Source: a virus. Taken from it: DNA of 64,000 nucleotides. The stretch is taken from the IMG/VR virus record IMGVR_UViG_3300035438_000194, positions 49,847 to 113,846 of that record; one strand, 5' to 3'. The notes beneath the pieces were generated by a model that was given only the letters and a program-made list of their open reading frames with translations, was not told the origin of the DNA and searched no databases. Positions 58,090 to 64,000 of the stretch are shown piece after piece. Each line of letters opens with the position of its first letter. The stretch's first letter is position 1. The translations under genes and the position numbers were made by a program.

Positions 58090-58410
58090 ATGTCTGAAGA
58101 ATCAGCACCAGTTATCAGAGAAGTAGAGATACTAAAGAAGGACACCGTGATAGATGTCAAACTTCCAGTAGACTTTTACTTTAGATTTAACCAGTTTATG
58201 ACTGAGTTCTTCCCTGTAAAGGATGCTAAGCATCTAGAAGAGATACTTAAACTTATCCAGGAAGGCAAAGATAATGATGATGTGCATGCATACCACTTCA
58301 GGACCTTACTTTCTTTCCTACTTCTTGTAGAAGATGAGGCTAGAAAACAAGGTCATACTGAAATGATAAAGCTTAACACCACAACAGGTGAGAAGATTAG
58401 TAAAGACTAA
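58090..58410 (+). CDS. Lone rightward gene in the leftward block; unknown acidic protein
   Basis: A 106-aa protein rich in Asp and Glu. Segments: VKLPVDFYFRFNQFM, KHLEEILKLIQEGKDND and YHFRTLLSFLLLVEDE. The helices are amphipathic and no membrane segment is convincing. It is the only + gene between 38940 and 64000, and a host-type promoter sits directly upstream. This points to independent, probably immediate-early expression by host RNA polymerase. Its 3' end overlaps the convergent gene at 58397 by 14 bases. The protein may therefore act on the host, but no function can be assigned. Confidence 0.75.
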   Translation: MSEESAPVIREVEILKKDTVIDVKLPVDFYFRFNQFMTEFFPVKDAKHLEEILKLIQEGKDNDDVHAYHFRTLLSFLLLVEDEARKQGHTEMIKLNTTTGEKISKD

Positions 58411-58771
58411 ACCCTACTAGCTCACCTATCTCTATGCTGGCCTGAATAGCCATTGACATCTCATCCTTTGAGCAGTCACTAAAAGATTTACAACTCTCAT
58501 TATCACAAAGACCAGCGCGTAACTTAACCTGCAGTTTCATATCCTCAAAGGTATCACCTGTATAGTTAGCTAGTTCTCTAATGTGTTTGTGAAGCTTGCT
58601 CAACTGAGCATAGCTATGATCATTACTCTGTACCTCATAGGTGATAACAACTGTCTCACCTTCTTGCAATCCTTTAATAAACAATCCTAACTTAGCAGAT
58701 CCCAAAGGATCAATCTCCAAGTTCTTATTTACTACTTTTGCGCGTATACTTACGGGTAGTTGGTCTGCCAT
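58397..58771 (-). CDS. Hypothetical recombination-block protein, 124 aa
   Basis: A 124-aa protein. The first 50 residues are strand-rich. The rest is helical: LSKLHKHIRELANYTG, then FEDMKLQVKLRAGLC, then EMSMAIQASIEIGELVG. The helical portion resembles NinB/Orf-like phage recombination proteins in length and general pattern, but this is a weak match by eye. Two cysteines (CDNESC) lie in the middle. The start overlaps the end of the AT-hook gene in another frame. Confidence 0.65.
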   Translation of the reverse strand: MADQLPVSIRAKVVNKNLEIDPLGSAKLGLFIKGLQEGETVVITYEVQSNDHSYAQLSKLHKHIRELANYTGDTFEDMKLQVKLRAGLCDNESCKSFSDCSKDEMSMAIQASIEIGELVGFSLY

Positions 58772-59021
58772 TTTCTTTAGGTTTATTTGTACTTCCTTTA
58801 GGTCTTCCTACTCTCTTCTTACTTGCATCAGCTCTAGCTTTCTGAATACTTTGAGCGTAGAACTTTTCCATATATAAATCTAGTAAACGAGTATATGACC
58901 CGTCAGCAGCATCAATCTGATGCTTAAGATTATTTATTTGCTTGCCTCTAATAGCAAGACCTGCTGATAAACCGGTAACTAAACCAGTAAATACTAATAC
59001 ACATACATCAAATGTTTCCAT
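58725..59021 (-). CDS. Membrane-anchored AT-hook protein
   Basis: A 98-aa protein. Residues ~5-25 (FDVCVLVFTGLVTGLSAGLA) form a membrane segment, ~28-62 a likely coiled coil (QINNLKHQIDAADGSYTRLL), and the C-terminal third is very basic with an AT-hook core VGRPKGS (71-77) and a second GRP (85-87). The AT-hook tail would face the cytoplasm and bind the minor groove of AT-rich DNA, so the protein could tether DNA to the membrane. The basic tail overlaps the next gene's start in another frame. Confidence 0.65.
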   Translation of the reverse strand: METFDVCVLVFTGLVTGLSAGLAIRGKQINNLKHQIDAADGSYTRLLDLYMEKFYAQSIQKARADASKKRVGRPKGSTNKPKENGRPTTRKYTRKSSK

Positions 59022-59349
59022 TTCTTTTTTCTTTTAAATAGTTTTTAATTAGTTTAATACTCTCCTCCATTTCCAGATAGTCCATATCAGTTATGAGCTC
59101 TGCAAATTGAGACAATCTACTAGACATTTCTCCCATATCTATCTGCTCAGGCATATCCCAGAATGCTTTCAGTAGGGCACCGTGTTCCTTAACAACGGTA
59201 TCACTAAAGTTATTTAAAACATACTTGGTTCTGTGCCTATTGAACCATGAGATACTCATAGTCTCATCCGCTGCAAACACTGCCATCTGCAACCACACTA
59301 CAAGGTTAGCAACCTTGACTCTATCTAACTCTTCTTGCGTTAATGACAT
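59008..59349 (-). CDS. Hypothetical helical protein, 113 aa
   Basis: A 113-aa, almost entirely helical protein (LTQEELDRVKVANLVVWL, LLKAFWDMPEQID, MEESIKLIKNYLKEKR). No catalytic motif and no true membrane segment. Overlaps the AT-hook gene start by 14 bases and the next upstream gene by 10. Function unknown. Confidence 0.65.
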   Translation of the reverse strand: MSLTQEELDRVKVANLVVWLQMAVFAADETMSISWFNRHRTKYVLNNFSDTVVKEHGALLKAFWDMPEQIDMGEMSSRLSQFAELITDMDYLEMEESIKLIKNYLKEKRNGNI

Positions 59350-59648
59350 AAATGTAATTTAGCTATTCCTTCTTCTACTGTAATATACTCTATCTTAAGA
59401 CCTTGCCAGTCATATAGGAATTCTCCCATATCTGTACCACTTATCTCCTCACCGTGCCAATCTGCTTGAGCAGTAATGTATGGTCCACCACTAGGGTCAA
59501 TCATAGAGAACTTATAGTTAGGCATGCCTACTTCACCAGGCCATCCACCTACACGGTAGTGCTCAGTAAATCCAGTCATCTCTATGATGTTATCTTTCTT
59601 CTCAAAGGTGATCACATCACCATAGCGATTTCTATACTGTGTCTTCAT
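59340..59648 (-). CDS. Hypothetical beta-rich protein, 102 aa
   Basis: A 102-aa protein with alternating strand-like segments (DVITFEKKDNIIEMTGF, HYRVGGWPGEVG, YKFSMIDPSGGPYI). It looks like a small all-beta domain; the family is not recognised. Its start overlaps the stop of the 46-aa gene upstream (ATGA), so it is translationally coupled. Confidence 0.65.
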   Translation of the reverse strand: MKTQYRNRYGDVITFEKKDNIIEMTGFTEHYRVGGWPGEVGMPNYKFSMIDPSGGPYITAQADWHGEEISGTDMGEFLYDWQGLKIEYITVEEGIAKLHLCH

Positions 59649-59785
59649 TGCTTAAGAGTCTTTATCTTTTTATACACTAGTTCAATACAATCTTCAATAC
59701 CCTTGTATGGGTTAAGATATGGTACCGTCTTGTTGTTACGCAAGCTATCCATCTCTTTGATTAGTTCTTCTAATACTTCTTTCAT
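59645..59785 (-). CDS. Small helical protein, 46 aa
   Basis: A 46-aa frame starting at the ATG at 59785 and ending TGA at 59645-59647. Both ends use ATGA overlaps with neighbours, a strong sign of real translation. Sequence starts MKEVLEELIKEMDSL and ends in a Lys-rich helix (YKKIKTLKQ). Too short for a function call; a small helical adaptor would fit. Confidence 0.65.
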   Translation of the reverse strand: MKEVLEELIKEMDSLRNNKTVPYLNPYKGIEDCIELVYKKIKTLKQ

Positions 59786-59982
59786 AGGTTATCAGGATCA
59801 GTTGTTGTGCCTACAGTTAACGGGTCTACATATACAGTATCCTCCGGTATCTTTACAGCTTTAAACATTTGGTAGTCCTCTATCTCAAGAGGTTCATCCT
59901 TTACAGATAGGTATAAACCTATTGTAGCAGCACAATCTAGTAGTAAGATAAATGCTAATGCCCATAATAAATACTTAGTCAT
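59782..59982 (-). CDS. Small single-pass membrane protein
   Basis: A 66-aa protein from the ATG at 59982; an upstream in-frame ATG (60027) is less likely because AGGAGGG, a strong ribosome-binding site, lies just before 59982. Residues ~3-24 (YLLWALAFILLLDCAATIGLYL) form one membrane segment or uncleaved signal; the remaining ~40 residues are acidic and would be periplasmic. Function unknown. Confidence 0.65.
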   Translation of the reverse strand: MTKYLLWALAFILLLDCAATIGLYLSVKDEPLEIEDYQMFKAVKIPEDTVYVDPLTVGTTTDPDNL

Positions 59983-60196
59983 TGTTCCCTCCTGTTTGAT
60001 ATTGATTACCTTTTTGCTCAATAGCATCTAATACTCTAAACAAAGGAACTAATACTGTCCCGTTAGTGTATACCTCTTTGCTATCTTTAAAGCTGTAGTC
60101 CATGATGAAATCTATTACCTTAAGCTGTTCCTCATCGGTAATGTATTGCAGTCTGCTCTTTATGGCTACGTCTTGTTTAACCTCTTCCTTACTCAT
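59975..60196 (-). CDS. Hypothetical protein, 73 aa
   Basis: A 73-aa soluble protein, acidic N-terminus then helical segments (EEQLKVIDFIMDYSF, LVPLFRVLDAIEQ). No family recognised. Overlaps both neighbours by eight bases, consistent with a real gene in this compact operon. Confidence 0.6.
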   Translation of the reverse strand: MSKEEVKQDVAIKSRLQYITDEEQLKVIDFIMDYSFKDSKEVYTNGTVLVPLFRVLDAIEQKGNQYQTGGNND

Positions 60197-60482
60197 TCTC
60201 TTGTTCTAGTTCAGGACGGTTGACCTTAAGGCCCCACATCAGGTTATACATAGAAGCAGATGTATTAGCATACCTAACAGTAAGCTTTCTATGCTTACGG
60301 AGGTACCCTACCATCCACTCCATCCACTTTTCTTCTTGCTCAGGAGTCATGGTCCATTCTTCATACCATTTATCCTTACGGTCTTTGATGTCCTCATAGG
60401 TTACATCATGACCAGCTATTATAAACATGGTGTTGATTATATCTTTTACCATGTCATCATCCGATAGTCTTTTACTTTTCAT
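60189..60482 (-). CDS. Hypothetical Trp-rich protein, 97 aa
   Basis: A 97-aa protein with a striking Trp/Glu segment (KWYEEWTMTPEQEEKWMEWM) followed by a basic YLRKHRKL helix and MWGLKV. This EWTMTPEQ pattern occurs in small proteins of Bacteroidota phages, as far as I recall. No activity is known. Overlaps the ClpS-like gene by four bases. Confidence 0.65.
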   Translation of the reverse strand: MKSKRLSDDDMVKDIINTMFIIAGHDVTYEDIKDRKDKWYEEWTMTPEQEEKWMEWMVGYLRKHRKLTVRYANTSASMYNLMWGLKVNRPELEQENE

Positions 60483-60802
60483 GGGTCTTCTATTTCACAG
60501 GTTAAATCTAATTCACCAAACACCTTGGCAATTGGTTCAAGCTTATCACGAGAAGCGTACTTTGCTACAGCCTTACCATCATTGTGTACCTTCATAGCAA
60601 TCTCTGCAGCCTTAGCACCAGATATCTCACAGTATATCATAAGAGCCATAATGACTTTATCAAAGCTGTTGTGATCATCATTATACAAGACGAGCTTGCT
60701 GTCCTCCATAAAGGACAGATCAAGCGTTACGTCTTCATCAGTTACAGTCTTAGTCTCTCCAGTTGCACCAGTCATCTGCTTGTTCTTCTTTAAAACAATC
60801 AC
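60479..60802 (-). CDS. clpS: ClpS-like adaptor (N-degron recognition protein)
   Basis: A 107-aa protein whose residues ~36-105 match the ClpS adaptor fold: LVLYN41-D42-D43-H, SFDKVIMALMIYCEISG, then KVH73NDGKA, and a terminal strand CEIE. In E. coli ClpS the pocket residues that hold the N-terminal amino group are N34, D35 and H66; here N41, D42 and H73 have the same 32-residue spacing. ClpS hands N-degron substrates to ClpA/ClpP, so the phage could redirect host proteolysis. The start is uncertain (60802, or 60775 at MTGATGE). Overlaps neighbours on both sides. Confidence 0.85.
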   Translation of the reverse strand: MIVLKKNKQMTGATGETKTVTDEDVTLDLSFMEDSKLVLYNDDHNSFDKVIMALMIYCEISGAKAAEIAMKVHNDGKAVAKYASRDKLEPIAKVFGELDLTCEIEDP

Positions 60803-60986
60803 GGCATAAGTCTGCTTCTTCTAGCATTGCCTCAAAGTGTTCTTGTACATCTGCATCATCAGGCGTAGCTTCTTGAGCCATACTTCTAATGGTATCTCTA
60901 TCACAGTATCTACATAAATCATTTACTTGATTCCAGGGTGCAGTAACATCATGCTCTGCTCCAGCTGGCAAATTGGAGTTGTCCAT
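60750..60986 (-). CDS. Small Cys-rich phage protein, 78 aa
   Basis: About 78 aa from the second in-frame ATG (MDNSNLP, 60986). Starts with NLPAGAEHDVTAPWN, a phrase found at the N-terminus of many small phage proteins, then DLCRYCDRD (CxxC) and ADLCRDCFKEE (CxxC), spaced ~36 residues apart, which could bind a zinc ion. The rest is acidic. Overlaps the ClpS-like gene and the SF2 helicase gene. Function unknown. Confidence 0.65.
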   Translation of the reverse strand: MDNSNLPAGAEHDVTAPWNQVNDLCRYCDRDTIRSMAQEATPDDADVQEHFEAMLEEADLCRDCFKEEQADDWCNWRD

Positions 60987-62067
60987 TTTCAATCCAGGTT
61001 ATTTTAGAATTATCATATTGTTCAAGAGCTTGGATAACCCAAGTCTCATCCACAGTACCCTCATAACATAGGATATGTATAACAGCTTTCTCATCAGGAT
61101 TAAGACGGAGTAATCTACCCAATCTTTGTGCTGACTTACGCTCATTACCATATGCATGCATAATGATACCCTGTTTTAGGTTAGGGATATTCACACCTTC
61201 ATTTAGTTGTAACACACACGAAAGTTTATTTATATCCCCAGATTTAAACTTATCAAGGTTAACTTCTGACTCCTTGTTAGCACTATGATAACTGTAGTCA
61301 CAAAGTTTATCAGCCTGATCTTGAGTATTAGCAAACAGGATTACCTTATCATTGATTGTATCAAACAATCTCTTAGCATACCTTTCTTTACTAGGGAAAC
61401 TCATCAGTGCTTTCATCCTCATAACACGAGTAATCTGTACATCTTTACCAGAGTTTGCATTAAGTAAACGCTCAGTCCAGTAGTTGTAACTTGCTAACTC
61501 TGAAGTAGGAAACTCACCTCTCTTAGTCTTCTGCATAAAATTCTTACGGTCATCTAACTTCATCTTGTGTACAACAATCTGGTAGTCATTTAGAATACCA
61601 TCTTGCACAGCGTCATCAGTTACATACTCATAAGTCATAGGACAATACTTGTTCACCATCATACCCTTCTCTGAAGAAGCTATCTTAGGTGGTGTACCAG
61701 TCAACCCAACAATTCTACCCTTATAGTTTGACAACCATGCATCATGCGTAAAGAGTAAGTTGTGACACTCATCTAGGTATATGATATCATAGTCAGCAGT
61801 TTGCTTAGTAAGCGACAGGTATGTTGAGAAGGTTATGTGAGCAAGGAGGTGGTCAAGATTGAACTTTTTTGCTTCATCAAGCCACGACTTAAGAATAGAA
61901 CGTTTAGGTGCTACAACTAATACCTTTAGAGTATCATCATAGTTCTGAAAGATATGCTGTAGACCAATTAATGTTTTACCAACACCCATAGATACAGCAA
62001 TACCACAACGGTCACATCCTTCAATAGCTTTCAGGGCATCATTCTGTATTTCTTCTCTACTTACCAT
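60949..62067 (-). CDS. SF2 helicase (DEAD/DECH-type, phage UvsW/SNF2-like)
   Basis: A 372-aa protein with motif I SMGVGKT (26-32), Ia VVAPKRSI, motif II YLDECHN (~96-102), motif III GLTGTPP (~120-126) and motif VI QRLGRLLRL (~316-324). It is the small SF2 type used by phages for branch migration, replication restart or origin melting. A member of this group is regular in crAss-like replication blocks. The C-terminal ~12 residues overlap the next gene. Confidence 0.9.
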   Translation of the reverse strand: MVSREEIQNDALKAIEGCDRCGIAVSMGVGKTLIGLQHIFQNYDDTLKVLVVAPKRSILKSWLDEAKKFNLDHLLAHITFSTYLSLTKQTADYDIIYLDECHNLLFTHDAWLSNYKGRIVGLTGTPPKIASSEKGMMVNKYCPMTYEYVTDDAVQDGILNDYQIVVHKMKLDDRKNFMQKTKRGEFPTSELASYNYWTERLLNANSGKDVQITRVMRMKALMSFPSKERYAKRLFDTINDKVILFANTQDQADKLCDYSYHSANKESEVNLDKFKSGDINKLSCVLQLNEGVNIPNLKQGIIMHAYGNERKSAQRLGRLLRLNPDEKAVIHILCYEGTVDETWVIQALEQYDNSKITWIENGQLQFASWSRA

Positions 62068-62303
62068 TGGCTTTGATTAGTTACACAGAAGTTACTACCC
62101 ACATAGGCATTCATCCACACGCTCTGATCAAAACAGAATGTCTTTCTATTACCTGAACAGTCATTCTCAATCTCTAGCCAGTAACAGCTACCATTGATAC
62201 CATCATTTAGAATAGTACCACAGTTACACTGCTTGTTATCTTCTTCTTTACTACAGCTAACTAATCCAATAGCTAGCATTAAAATCATTATTAACTTCTT
62301 CAT
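62061..62303 (-). CDS. Small cysteine-rich lipoprotein
   Basis: An 80-aa protein with a signal peptide (KKLIMILMLAIGLVSC) and lipobox L14-V-S-C17, followed by SKEED, a typical Bacteroidota outer-surface export tail (SK/DE-rich). Six further cysteines (CNC, SCYW, DCSG, TFCF, NFCV) could form disulphides in the periplasm or at the surface. Phage lipoproteins often block superinfection by binding receptors; that role here is inference. Overlaps both neighbours by four to seven bases. Confidence 0.75.
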   Translation of the reverse strand: MKKLIMILMLAIGLVSCSKEEDNKQCNCGTILNDGINGSCYWLEIENDCSGNRKTFCFDQSVWMNAYVGSNFCVTNQSQW

Positions 62304-62635
62304 ACTTTTTTTATATAAAAATTATTTGGGTAATCAGGTCCTACATACAAGAGCATTAGCTCACATATATAGTGGAGCCCTAGTGTACTATGAGAATAAG
62401 TCATACCGTGTAAATGCTTGCAACAGTCACGCTCAATAGTAAACCTCTCACTATCTGGTAACGGTGTAGCAGATATCTCAAAGGTCATTAATTGATCATC
62501 TGTATCACCGTATAGTTTGCGGATAATCTTACTTAACTCAACATCTATTACAAGATCACCACTATCTCCTCTCCACGTAGGTTCTACTAGTCTTAGGTTA
62601 TCAAACCCTTCTAGTGTTTCAAATTTTATAATCAT
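62300..62635 (-). CDS. Hypothetical protein, 111 aa
   Basis: A 111-aa protein with a strand-rich N-terminal half (MIIKFETLEGF, DLVIDVELSKII) and a central RDCCKHLHGMTYSH patch with two Cys and three His that could bind metal. No family recognised. ATGA-type overlaps at both ends. Confidence 0.65.
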   Translation of the reverse strand: MIIKFETLEGFDNLRLVEPTWRGDSGDLVIDVELSKIIRKLYGDTDDQLMTFEISATPLPDSERFTIERDCCKHLHGMTYSHSTLGLHYICELMLLYVGPDYPNNFYIKKV

Positions 62636-63048
62636 GATTCTCTTGATTTACTAAAGTCTAATAACTTTGCTTCTTTAGGATGTGTTTCAATCCAGGTGTG
62701 ACAAGTTCTACATACAGCCAAGAACTCGGTATCATCTAGGAATAGAATACCAGTTCTACCTTTCTTATGGTGTACATCACAAGCATTGACTGAACAATCA
62801 GGTAGATGCGCTTCACAAAAAGGTTTTCTCTTCAGGAACTGTTCCCGTAGTACGGAGTATGCAGCATTCAGTTTAATAATCTTGGAAGATTGAAGGCGCA
62901 TTGGCTTCTTAGCGGTTGGTTTTTTAGTGCTTGATAAACCCTTAAATTGTTTACTCCAGCATTGCTTGCAAAACTTCTGCTTACCTTCTCTCTTCCAGAT
63001 TATTGTTACTTCATTGCAGCCGTCACATAACTTCTGCTTAGCTTGCAT
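62632..63048 (-). CDS. HNH-like endonuclease domain protein
   Basis: A 138-aa protein. An N-terminal zinc-ribbon-like part (LCDGCNEV, KFCKQCW; residues ~7-32) is followed by a basic linker and an HNH-like core: FCEAHLPDCSVNACDVHHKK (~83-101), FLDDTEFLAVCRTCHTWIE (~107-125). The paired cysteines and D-V-H-H match HNH endonucleases of phage type. It might act in recombination or packaging. Confidence 0.75.
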   Translation of the reverse strand: MQAKQKLCDGCNEVTIIWKREGKQKFCKQCWSKQFKGLSSTKKPTAKKPMRLQSSKIIKLNAAYSVLREQFLKRKPFCEAHLPDCSVNACDVHHKKGRTGILFLDDTEFLAVCRTCHTWIETHPKEAKLLDFSKSRES

Positions 63049-63049
63049 A

Positions 63050-63328
63050 TTACCAAGTAAAACCGGTTAATGCTGATAGGCAGGCAACACCTGCACCTAT
63101 CATAGTCCATACAACATCTTTCCAATCTGGCTTACCATCTAATGCATCATACATCTCTTTACCAATGGCAAAGAATAATGCTAACAGTAAACCATTTTGA
63201 GAACTTAATGTATAGTTACCAATCAAAAAGATAACAGCACCATATACAAAATGGTTAGCCTTATCACCTGGTATTACAAGAAATTCTACTACTCTTTGGA
63301 ATAGGTTTTTACCTTCAAATATTGCCAT
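63050..63328 (-). CDS. Small integral membrane protein (DKANHF family-like)
   Basis: A 92-aa protein with three hydrophobic stretches: ~26-40 (FVYGAVIFLIGNY), ~44-60 (NGLLLALFFAIGKEMYD) and ~72-88 (VVWTMIGAGVACLSALTG). The motif PGDKANHFVYG matches a small phage/bacterial membrane protein family of unknown function. It could serve as an extra holin or envelope factor, but it is far from the lysis cassette. Confidence 0.65.
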   Translation of the reverse strand: MAIFEGKNLFQRVVEFLVIPGDKANHFVYGAVIFLIGNYTLSSQNGLLLALFFAIGKEMYDALDGKPDWKDVVWTMIGAGVACLSALTGFTW

Positions 63329-63530
63329 CGTTTTCAGATATTGGAGCAGCGGTAGACTGCATTATGATTATTGAATCACCACCATAAGTAAGGGCAATAT
63401 GACTGCCCTCACCTACGTGTGTAATGATATTCTCTTGCTTGGTTAGTTGCTTTAACATAACCTCTTCAGCCTCTGTTTCAGGCGTCAGTACCAATCTTGT
63501 GGTACCATTCATTATAAACGTTGTCTTCAT
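63315..63530 (-). CDS. Hypothetical protein, 71 aa
   Basis: A 71-aa, strand-rich soluble protein (TTFIMNGTTRLVLTPETEAE, IALTYGGDSIIIMQ). Overlaps the downstream membrane gene by 14 bases and the upstream gene by one. No family recognised. Confidence 0.6.
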   Translation of the reverse strand: MKTTFIMNGTTRLVLTPETEAEEVMLKQLTKQENIITHVGEGSHIALTYGGDSIIIMQSTAAPISENDGNI

Positions 63531-63841
63531 TAGATCATCATTTTATTGAAGCAGCCTTTTACGTTATCATAAAGATCCAGGTCAACATCTTCTATAAGTT
63601 CTACAATAGGATGTAACTTTTCATGTATAGCGATTGCTAACTTATAGTGCTCAGTATCTTGTATAGTATCTATATCCTCATCAGATAGGTTTTGTGTAAC
63701 CCGTATCTGACCAAAGTCTAGGATACTCATAACATCTTCAATGCTTTTATGCTCAAAGATATCTTCATAGGTATCAATCCACTTACGATTGCTGAAATAG
63801 ATAAACAAGATTTGGCGGTTGTCTAGATCATTAAGATTCAT
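63530..63841 (-). CDS. Hypothetical acidic protein, 103 aa
   Basis: A 103-aa, Asp/Glu-rich helical protein (LDNRQILFIYFSNRKWID, EDIFEHKSIEDVMSIL, HEKLHPIVELIED). No family recognised. Its ATG overlaps the stop of the upstream gene in the ATGA pattern, and its own stop overlaps the next ATG. Confidence 0.65.
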   Translation of the reverse strand: MNLNDLDNRQILFIYFSNRKWIDTYEDIFEHKSIEDVMSILDFGQIRVTQNLSDEDIDTIQDTEHYKLAIAIHEKLHPIVELIEDVDLDLYDNVKGCFNKMMI

Positions 63842-64000
63842 ACTGCTTCTTTTAGTTGGTAAAAATTACTTGGTAATATCTTCTCTTCAATCAACTTATT
63901 GACAATCTGTAACTTGGAAACACCAAGGTCCTTGAATTCAACAGTGCTAATATAAGTAGGATCAATATCACACGCAAACTTTTCTTTGTAGTCCTTGGCC
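63838..64000 (-). CDS. 3' end of a gene entering from the right edge
   Basis: An open frame on the - strand from the edge to TGA at 63838-63840, with 53 visible residues ending in FYQLKEAV. The visible part (DIDPTYISTVEF, then GVSKLQIVNKLIEEKI) is soluble and helical. It overlaps the next gene's ATG as elsewhere in this operon. Identity cannot be judged from this fragment. Confidence 0.65.
   Translation of the reverse strand, partial: AKDYKEKFACDIDPTYISTVEFKDLGVSKLQIVNKLIEEKILPSNFYQLKEAV

Noticed and set aside
63946-63960. TATATTAGCA-like word on the - strand near the right edge
   Set aside because: Falls inside a coding frame (Tyr-Ile-Ser-Thr) and not before a start codon.
1-64000. tRNA genes, CRISPR arrays, integrase or transposon
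   Set aside because: No gap is long enough for a tRNA outside the described sites, no spaced direct repeats were seen, and no recombinase or transposase motif was found.

Overview
The window reads as part of a crAss-like bacteriophage genome (order Crassvirales) infecting a Bacteroidota host. Four things support this. (1) Three giant, consecutive, co-oriented genes (2919, 4063 and 1849 aa) include a YonO-like / phi14:2 gp66-like RNA polymerase with a DFDID catalytic loop. (2) Two gene blocks face each other: virion and lysis genes on the + strand, replication genes on the - strand. (3) The replication set is typical of crAss-like phages: family B polymerase, DnaB-like helicase, DnaG-like primase, Sak4-like ATPase, SF2 helicase, uracil-DNA glycosylase, a MoxR-type AAA ATPase with a VWA partner, a DUF932-like protein and PD-(D/E)XK nucleases. 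(4) The DNA is AT-rich and carries one textbook Bacteroidota promoter (TTG-N20-TAnnTTTG). The standard genetic code works throughout, and TAG is used as a stop. No tRNA, integrase, terminase, portal or capsid gene was recognised here; those would lie outside the window.

Region 1-36560 (+): the C-terminal end of a structural protein, then virion proteins of 397, 851, 892 and 943 aa, then the three giants. The 2919-aa protein has a zincin-like fold with both zinc histidines replaced, a PD-(D/E)XK nuclease-like domain and an ART-like domain. The 4063-aa protein has an intact HEAWH zincin and the RNA polymerase core. Its last ~850 residues are a string of domains related to nucleotide and ADP-ribose metabolism: SLOG-like, DUF4326-like, two related macro/A1S_2505-like domains and a NADAR domain. 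The 1849-aa protein has an intact HEFAH zincin. By analogy with phi14:2, these proteins probably travel in the capsid and enter the cell with the DNA. Early transcription, proteolysis and counter-defence would then arrive together.

Region 36580-38943 (+): a compact lysis cassette (peptidoglycan-active enzyme, holin, two overlapping spanin-like membrane proteins), then five small genes, two of which end in the double-glycine motif that recurs in the virion proteins. The last + gene and the first - gene share the four bases TTAA. A terminator-like hairpin for the + operon lies 57 bases inside the opposing gene.

Region 38940-64000 (-): about 45 tightly packed, often ATGA-overlapping genes for nucleotide-pool control, replication, recombination and host interaction. 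Notable members are a ClpS homologue with its N-degron pocket residues intact, a protein with a DnaA domain IV-like region, a membrane-anchored AT-hook protein, a cysteine-rich lipoprotein, a GIY-YIG endonuclease inserted between the MoxR and VWA genes, and three paralogues of one unknown domain. A strong intrinsic terminator lies between the ssDNA-binding-type protein gene and the primase gene. One gene, 58090-58410, runs against its neighbours and has its own host-type promoter.
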